Shown here one piece after another: positions 22,432 to 26,938 of a stretch of 26,938 bases of DNA (the first letter of the stretch is position 1; every line of letters starts with the position of its first letter). The stretch spans positions 1 through 26,938 of the forward strand of contig NZ_QSEK01000035.1 in NCBI RefSeq assembly GCF_003464165.1, read 5' to 3'. The translations under genes and the position numbers were made by a program. The DNA comes from Eubacterium sp. AM49-13BH (lineage in GTDB: Bacteria > Bacillota > Clostridia > Lachnospirales > Lachnospiraceae). The notes beneath the pieces were generated by a model. The model saw nothing but the letters and a program-made list of their open reading frames with translations, made no database searches and was not told where the DNA came from.

Positions 22432-22992
22432 ATGTCAATACCAGCAAGTGAAGCAAAGTCAAGATTAATAGAGGGAAATAAAAGATTTATTAATGCTACA
22501 AGCAATCCGGGAGATGTTTCGCTGGAAAGGCGCGTGGATACATTAAAGAATGGTCAGCATCCATATGCGATTGTTCTGTGCTGTTCGGATTCCAGACAGG
22601 TACCGGAAGCAATATTCTCAGCGGGAATAGGGGAACTTTTTGTTATCCGTGTGGCAGGAAATGTAGTGGATTCGCATCAGCTTGGAAGTATTGAATATGC
22701 AGCAGACCATCTTGACTGTAAGCTGGTGGTTGTGCTTGGACATAATCATTGCGGTGCAGTTGAAGCGGCAATAAAGCATGACCCTGACGGACATATCAAG
22801 TATATAACTGACGATATCAGGGAAGCTATTAAGGAAGAGAAAGATGAGTATATTGCAACCTGTCTCAATGTAAAGCACAGTGTTAAGGTGATAGAGGAGA
22901 ATACAGATATGAAGCTTCTTGAGGAGAAAGGTCTTGAGGTTATCGGGGCTGTGTACCATCTTGAGGACGGGCATGTGGAGTTTTTGGAGTAA
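22432..22992 (+). CDS. Beta-class carbonic anhydrase
   Basis: A 186-residue beta-carbonic anhydrase, a small bacterial form. The zinc ligands and dyad are present: Cys51 with Asp53 and Arg55 in CCSDSRQVPE, and His104 and Cys107 in GHNHCGAV; GNVV follows the first motif as usual. It interconverts carbon dioxide and bicarbonate. ATG 22432 is chosen for the AAAGGCGG site just upstream and the family-like start MSIPASEAKSRLIEGNKRF; the open frame continues upstream to GTG 22351 inside the previous terminator. It is the first gene of a probable operon, with the MBL-fold gene starting 3 bases after its stop. Confidence 0.92.
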   Translation: MSIPASEAKSRLIEGNKRFINATSNPGDVSLERRVDTLKNGQHPYAIVLCCSDSRQVPEAIFSAGIGELFVIRVAGNVVDSHQLGSIEYAADHLDCKLVVVLGHNHCGAVEAAIKHDPDGHIKYITDDIREAIKEEKDEYIATCLNVKHSVKVIEENTDMKLLEEKGLEVIGAVYHLEDGHVEFLE

Positions 22993-22995
22993 AGA

Positions 22996-23619
22996 ATGGA
23001 TGAATGTAACATTATCAGACTAAATAATTTAATATCGTATATATCCCCAACAGAGAATCCACTATCTGCAAATGTGGTGATGATACAGGGGAAGGAAGCA
23101 CTGTGGCTGTATGATGTCGGCAACCACCCTGATATTCCACAGGTAATAGAACAATTCCGTGAAGGAAGAAATGTTAATGTTATATTGTCACATTTTCACG
23201 AAGACCATACAGGCGGTCTGCCGGATATAGCCTGCAATGAAATATATCAGGGAAAGTACACTTATAGACATACGGAAAAAGGTGTGATTGTACAGGAGGA
23301 CATATATATTCAGGACGGAGATGTGTCACTTCACATATTTCCACTGCCTTCAAGCCATGCAAAGGGCTGTGTTGCGTTGGAAGTAAACGAAGAGTGGTGC
23401 TTTCTTGGAGATGCATTATATGCTATGCAGAAATGCGGACATAACTTGTACAATGCAAGCATATTAAAAGAAGAAATAAATGTATTACAGAACATTAAAG
23501 CGGAGAAATTCATGCTGAGTCACAGGACACCTTTTGAAAAGCCAAAGGGGATTATTATGAGGTGGCTTGGTGAGATATATGACAGAAGGGTTAAGGGAGA
23601 GGTGTATATTGAGATCTAA
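22996..23619 (+). CDS. MBL-fold metallo-hydrolase
   Basis: A 207-residue metallo-beta-lactamase-fold protein. SHFHEDH places the metal ligands at His66, His68, Asp70 and His71. Further ligand candidates are SSHAKG (H near 120), FLGDALY (D), and SHRTPF (H) near the C-terminus, so both metal sites can be filled. Family members hydrolyse lactones, thioesters, phosphodiesters and others; the substrate is unknown. It starts at ATG 22996, three bases after the carbonic anhydrase stop, and its last 11 bases overlap the start of the next gene, so the arrangement is tightly coupled. Confidence 0.87.
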   Translation: MDECNIIRLNNLISYISPTENPLSANVVMIQGKEALWLYDVGNHPDIPQVIEQFREGRNVNVILSHFHEDHTGGLPDIACNEIYQGKYTYRHTEKGVIVQEDIYIQDGDVSLHIFPLPSSHAKGCVALEVNEEWCFLGDALYAMQKCGHNLYNASILKEEINVLQNIKAEKFMLSHRTPFEKPKGIIMRWLGEIYDRRVKGEVYIEI

Positions 23620-24688
23620 ATATCATTTTATTATAATCGGTTCAGGCTGGCGGGCCTTATATTATGTACGCGTAGCAAAGGCTCTGCCTGAAATATTCTG
23701 TATTGATGCGATGTATTGCAGGACGCAGGAGAAAGCGGACTTAATTGCCGGTCAGTATCAGATACATACAACTACATCTATAGAAGAATGCGCGGCATAT
23801 AAACCTGATTTTGCAGTTGTGGCTGTTAAGAAGGACGCCATATGTGATGTTTCAATGGAATGGCTTGACCGTGGAATAACTGTTTTATCAGAGACTCCGG
23901 CGGCACTTGATACGGATTCGCTCAATAAACTGTATTCTTATTACAAATGTGGTAAGAAACAGGTGGTTGCTGAACAGTACAGGGAGTATCCTAATATTAA
24001 AGCATCATTAAAGCTTATTAATGAAGGAATTATTGGTGATGTCAGCTGTGTAAATGTGTCACTGGCGCATGAATATCATGGAATAAGTCTTATAAGAGCA
24101 TTTCTTGGAGTTAATCCGGGAGAGAAGTATACAGTTTCAGCTAAGACATATGAGTTTCCTACAACACAGACTCTTACAAGATATGATAAGTTCACTGATG
24201 GCAGGATTGCAGGAAAGAAAAGATGCGTCGCCACATTTGAATTCGAAAGCGGGAAAGTGGCATGGTATGATTTTGATTCGGAGCAGTACAGGTCACCAAT
24301 CAGGAAGAATACGCTTAAAGTTCAGGGTGTAAGAGGTGAGCTTGTTGATGACTGTGTATATTATCTTGATGAGAATAATGAAGGTCAGGTTGGCAGAATC
24401 ATAACGGATTCCCATGTGATTAATACAGGAAATTCTAATCCTAATTTTGAGAAGATTCGTGAAATTAAGAAAATTTCATTTGATAATAAGATTATATATG
24501 AGCCGGAATTTGGATTGTGTGGTCTGTCAGAAGATGAAACAGCAATCGCAGTGATGATGAAGAATACGGCAGAGTATAGCAGAGGAAATGCGTCTGCACC
24601 ATATAGTATGGAGGATGCCCTTGCAGATGCGTATGCCGCCATCTTACTGAAGAAGGCTGTGGAAACAGGAGAAGTGGTGCATAGTTAA
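23609..24688 (+). CDS. Gfo/Idh/MocA family oxidoreductase-like protein lacking the catalytic lysine
   Basis: A 359-residue protein. The N-terminus FIIIGSGWRALYYV carries the Rossmann glycines, and the C-terminal part follows the usual alpha/beta dehydrogenase layout. In the position of the family's conserved E-K-P it has SETPAA (Glu95-Thr96-Pro97), so the lysine is replaced by threonine, which may abolish or alter catalysis. The start is TTG 23609, 7 bases after GGAGAGG, overlapping the MBL gene by 11 bases; ATG 23567 lies deeper in the MBL gene without a site. The next gene is a second Gfo/Idh/MocA protein with the lysine present. Confidence 0.75.
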   Translation: MRSKYHFIIIGSGWRALYYVRVAKALPEIFCIDAMYCRTQEKADLIAGQYQIHTTTSIEECAAYKPDFAVVAVKKDAICDVSMEWLDRGITVLSETPAALDTDSLNKLYSYYKCGKKQVVAEQYREYPNIKASLKLINEGIIGDVSCVNVSLAHEYHGISLIRAFLGVNPGEKYTVSAKTYEFPTTQTLTRYDKFTDGRIAGKKRCVATFEFESGKVAWYDFDSEQYRSPIRKNTLKVQGVRGELVDDCVYYLDENNEGQVGRIITDSHVINTGNSNPNFEKIREIKKISFDNKIIYEPEFGLCGLSEDETAIAVMMKNTAEYSRGNASAPYSMEDALADAYAAILLKKAVETGEVVHS

Positions 24689-24711
24689 TATAATGAAACG
24701 GGGTACATGGT

Positions 24712-25854
24712 ATGCAGAAAGAATTGTTAAAGGTGGCACTTATAGGTGTAGGAAGTGTTGGAAAGAAATATGCCAGAATGATAACAGCGGGAGAAGTTCC
24801 GCATATGAAATTATCAGCTGTGGTTATAAGAAGAGATGAACTTATTGAATGGGGCGAATCACTTGTTAATACTGATGGTGACAATGCAAGGATATTCAGG
24901 AGTGCAGAAGAATTATTTGAGACAGGAGAATCATGTTATGATGCAGTTATTATAGCAACTCCTCATAAAACTCATAAAGAACTGGCTTTGAAAGCATTTG
25001 CAAAGGGAAAAGCAGTGCTATGTGATAAGCCGGCAGCGGCAGATATAGGTGAAGCACTTGCAATGCAGAAGGCTGCCAGTGAAAGTGGCAGAATATATGG
25101 AATGATATTTCATCAGAGGCTTTACCCTAAATACATCAGGATTAAGCAGATGATAGATAATGGTGAATTAGGAGATATAAAGAGAGTATGTCTTATTAAT
25201 TCACGATATTTAAGAACCTCATACTATCATAAATCTGGCTCATGGAGAAGCAGCTTTGCGGGTGAAGGCGGTGGAGCACTTATCAATCAGGGACAGCATA
25301 TTCTTGATATGTATCAGTACCTGTTTGGAATGCCACAGAAGCTTTTTGCAGCGATTCCATTTGGAAAATACAACGACTTTATAGTAGATGATGAGGCTAC
25401 TATCGTTATGGAATACGACAATGGAAAGACAGGCACATTTATACTATCCACAGGCGAAGCCTGCCACGAAGAGAGACTTGAGATTATAGGAACGAAGGCA
25501 AGAATTCTTCTGGAAGATGACACTCTCACTATTACAAAACACAGAGATGTATGTGAGTATATCAAGAACGAAGAAGTCAACTCAAGGCAGAATATGACAT
25601 TTGCAGAGGAAACTATACAGTTCGAGAAAGCATCTGAGCCATATGCACAGTTATTTGAAAACTTTGCAAATGCGGTGCTTAAAGATGATGAGTCTTATCT
25701 GACAGTTAAGGGTAGTGAAGGAATTAATTCTCTTATGTTGTGTGCCAGTGCTTATTATTCAGCATGCAAAGGCATAAAAGTAGAACTTCCGCTTGAAGCC
25801 TCAGATTATAAAGAGCTTATGGATGAATTGATTAAAAAAGAAGAGGGAGAATAG
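24712..25854 (+). CDS. Gfo/Idh/MocA family oxidoreductase
   Basis: A 380-residue protein with a complete family signature: VALIGVGSVGKKY (Rossmann loop, residues 8-20), CDKPAA (Asp105-Lys106-Pro107, catalytic lysine), and GGGALINQGQHILD (His196, the usual catalytic histidine) in the C-terminal domain. These enzymes oxidise or reduce sugars and cyclitols using NAD(P). The substrate is not readable. ATG 24712 lies behind GGGG (24700-24703) and 23 bases after the previous gene, and another ATG is at 24706. The last codons (KKEEGE and stop) lie in the hairpin shared with the convergent gene. Confidence 0.9.
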   Translation: MQKELLKVALIGVGSVGKKYARMITAGEVPHMKLSAVVIRRDELIEWGESLVNTDGDNARIFRSAEELFETGESCYDAVIIATPHKTHKELALKAFAKGKAVLCDKPAAADIGEALAMQKAASESGRIYGMIFHQRLYPKYIRIKQMIDNGELGDIKRVCLINSRYLRTSYYHKSGSWRSSFAGEGGGALINQGQHILDMYQYLFGMPQKLFAAIPFGKYNDFIVDDEATIVMEYDNGKTGTFILSTGEACHEERLEIIGTKARILLEDDTLTITKHRDVCEYIKNEEVNSRQNMTFAEETIQFEKASEPYAQLFENFANAVLKDDESYLTVKGSEGINSLMLCASAYYSACKGIKVELPLEASDYKELMDELIKKEEGE

Positions 25855-25878
25855 ATTCAGTCTATTCTTCCTCTTCTT
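25838..25878. terminator. Terminator hairpin shared by two convergent genes
   Basis: Arms 25838-25855 and 25861-25878, 18 bp with one G-T pair and a 5-base loop, contain the stop codons of both convergent genes (TAG 25852-25854 plus; TAG 25862-25864 minus). The minus strand has a T6 tail from A6 at 25834-25839; the plus strand has only a pyrimidine-rich arm. Confidence 0.85.
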
Positions 25879-26158
25879 CGTTGTTAAAGCCGTGGAGCAG
25901 AAAATCGTTCCACCTGGCATTAGTTTCTTCAAGCTCTTTTTTCTGCATGATACGGTTTCTGTCGCTTAGAATGGAAATCATTTCATCAGCTATCTCCTCA
26001 ACAGGAGGGTGGTCGTAATGATAGAGATAACCAATCATGCGGCTGGCAGTGAAATCAGTATTGAGATTCTTAGTGACAATATCACAGAAATTTTCCTCAT
26101 AACCTCTTTGCAGCATTAATTCATATAATTGTCTGCTTAAATCTGATTTGGGTTTCAT
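25862..26158 (-). CDS. Hypothetical small acidic-tailed protein
   Basis: A 98-residue, mostly helical protein starting MKPKSDLSRQLYELMLQRGY and ending in NNEEEEE. Middle segments are ENFCDIVTKNLNTDFTASRM, MIGYLYHYDHPPVEEIADEM and DRNRIMQKKELEETNARWND. I do not recognise a family. There is a good AAGGAG about 8 bases before the ATG at 26156-26158. Upstream, on the complement, TATAAT (26200-26205) could be its -10 box with a weak -35. It is convergent with the oxidoreductase gene and divergent from the toxin-antitoxin operon, in whose regulatory region it shares a TATAGCAT repeat. Confidence 0.65.
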   Translation of the reverse strand: MKPKSDLSRQLYELMLQRGYEENFCDIVTKNLNTDFTASRMIGYLYHYDHPPVEEIADEMISILSDRNRIMQKKELEETNARWNDFLLHGFNNEEEEE

Positions 26159-26201
26159 AAAATGTGACTCCTTGTTTGTGGTGCGTAATATGTCTGTTTA
26201 T

Positions 26202-26283
26202 TATAGCATAAATATTTGAAAAATATAATGTATTATGATATATTACATTTGTAATGATATAGCATTAAGATAGTATGCTATAT
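26202..26283 (+). promoter_or_regulatory. Toxin-antitoxin promoter and TATAGCAT operator sites
   Basis: TTGAAA (26216-26221), 17 bp, TATATT (26239-26244) precede the antitoxin. TATAGCAT occurs at 26202-26209 and 26258-26265 and inverted (ATGCTATA) at 26275-26282; the last two are part of a perfect 9-bp inverted repeat with a 9-base spacer (26257-26283). Such repeats suit cooperative binding by a ribbon-helix-helix antitoxin. Confidence 0.55.
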
Positions 26284-26301
26284 GAATATGGAGGTGTTTT
26301 T

Positions 26302-26595
26302 ATGTCAAGTACGATTCAAGTAAGAGTGGATGACGATTTGAAGATTAAATCAGATAATTTATTTAAAGAATTAGGAACAGATACTACAACGGCTATAAGA
26401 ATGTTTTTAACACAGGCAGTTGCTAATAATGGATTTCCATTTGAGATAAAGAAAGTGGCAGCTAATCCTTACATTGCTATTTCGGAAAAGGAAGTTCTTG
26501 ACAGATTAGCAAAGTCAAGAGATCAGTCAAAGAATGGAGAATATTCAGAAGCAGGTGATTTTGTTGCAGATATGAGGACAAAGTATGGCATATAA
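26302..26595 (+). CDS. RelB/DinJ family antitoxin
   Basis: A 97-residue antitoxin of the RelB/DinJ type. The N-terminus TIQVRVDDDLKIKSDNLFKE is the ribbon-helix-helix strand and first helix; LGTDTTTAIRMFLTQAV is the second helix, typical of the family. The C-terminus (residues about 60-97) is acidic and would wrap the toxin. ATG 26302 follows GGAGG (about 26290). An upstream ATG at 26275 lies inside the inverted repeat. The stop overlaps the toxin start by 11 bases, the usual translational coupling. Confidence 0.9.
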   Translation: MSSTIQVRVDDDLKIKSDNLFKELGTDTTTAIRMFLTQAVANNGFPFEIKKVAANPYIAISEKEVLDRLAKSRDQSKNGEYSEAGDFVADMRTKYGI

Positions 26596-26890
26596 AGTGG
26601 TTGTTACTAATGATGCTAAAGAAAATATGCAAGAGTATATTGAATACATCTTATATGAAAAAAAGAATCAGCAGGCAGCAGGAAGTCTGCTTGATGATTT
26701 TGAATATACTAAAGATATATTAGCAGAGGTCGCAGGAAGTTTAAAATTATGTGATAACGAAAAATTGAAAAGTTTAGGATATAGAAGGATATCCTTTAAA
26801 TTCCATAGATATTTTATGTTGTATAGAGTGGAAGATACAACTGTTTATATAGATGGGATTTTTCATGAGTTACAGGATTTTGTAGAATAA
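26585..26890 (+). CDS. RelE/ParE family toxin
   Basis: A 101-residue toxin of the RelE/ParE superfamily. VVVTNDAKENMQEYIEYIL is the N-terminal strand and helix, and GYRRISFKFHRYFMLYRVED followed by VYIDGIFHELQDF is the characteristic C-terminal sheet with H-x-x-Q-D-F. The family cleaves translating mRNA (RelE) or inhibits gyrase (ParE); this form is closer to the ParE-like pattern at the C-terminus, but target cannot be assigned from sequence. Start ATG 26585 is behind GAGG and overlaps the antitoxin. A further gene begins 21 bases after its stop. Confidence 0.87.
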   Translation: MAYKVVVTNDAKENMQEYIEYILYEKKNQQAAGSLLDDFEYTKDILAEVAGSLKLCDNEKLKSLGYRRISFKFHRYFMLYRVEDTTVYIDGIFHELQDFVE

Positions 26891-26911
26891 GATTAACTGA
26901 GGATAATAAAT

Positions 26912-26938
26912 ATGGCAAGATATAATTTTAGTAAAACA
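26912..26938 (+). CDS. Start of a further gene (3' truncated)
   Basis: ATG 26912 opens nine codons (MARYNFSKT) to the window edge, behind GAGGA at 26899-26903. It probably belongs to the toxin-antitoxin transcript. Too little is visible to identify it. Confidence 0.45.

Overview
The window is AT-rich DNA from a Gram-positive anaerobe, most likely a Lachnospiraceae member (Clostridia). Evidence: strong GGAGG ribosome-binding sites, abundant AGA and ATA codons, TTG starts, intrinsic terminators at many gene ends, and a 945-residue secreted surface protein with a pectinesterase-like beta-helix. That last feature would suit a pectin-using genus such as Lachnospira, but the genus is inference. No rRNA, tRNA, CRISPR array or intact transposase was found.

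Positions 1-11004 form an accessory region of mostly single, unrelated plus-strand genes: flavodoxin, macro domain, Nudix, peptidase E-like protein, acetyltransferases, nitroreductase, cupin and HxlR regulator, HExxH membrane protein, methyltransferase. Broken pieces lie between them: a frameshifted XRE regulator, an exonuclease without its N-terminus, a PPOx N-terminal stub, and a split 2H phosphoesterase. The most interesting block is 4832-6909, a MarR regulator followed by two overlapping radical SAM genes. This matches the sporadic cassette I know from TIGRFAM-type names as the 'radical SAM mobile pair', whose function is not established as far as I know. Its promoter lies in a perfect 19-bp inverted repeat that also covers the marR ribosome-binding site, and its DNA is visibly richer in G+C than neighbouring genes.

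Positions 11091-19340 look more like core or metabolic genome: TtcA-like tRNA thiolase, IolB, a YhcH/YjgK/YiaL protein, an SLC13-type permease, a cytidylate kinase-like protein, an orphan prepilin, AzlC/AzlD branched-chain amino acid exporter genes (minus strand), MetF and endonuclease IV.

Positions 19455-26938 hold the surface protein, then a probable operon of beta-carbonic anhydrase, MBL-fold hydrolase and two Gfo/Idh/MocA oxidoreductases. A convergent small gene with an acidic tail follows, then a RelB/RelE-type toxin-antitoxin pair and the first codons of one more gene.

Four genes (XRE, 2H phosphoesterase, azlC, metF) each regain a full-length family-like protein if one base is added. 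The recurrence, including in metF, makes base-level sequence error a serious alternative to real gene decay and should be settled before any of these is called a pseudogene.
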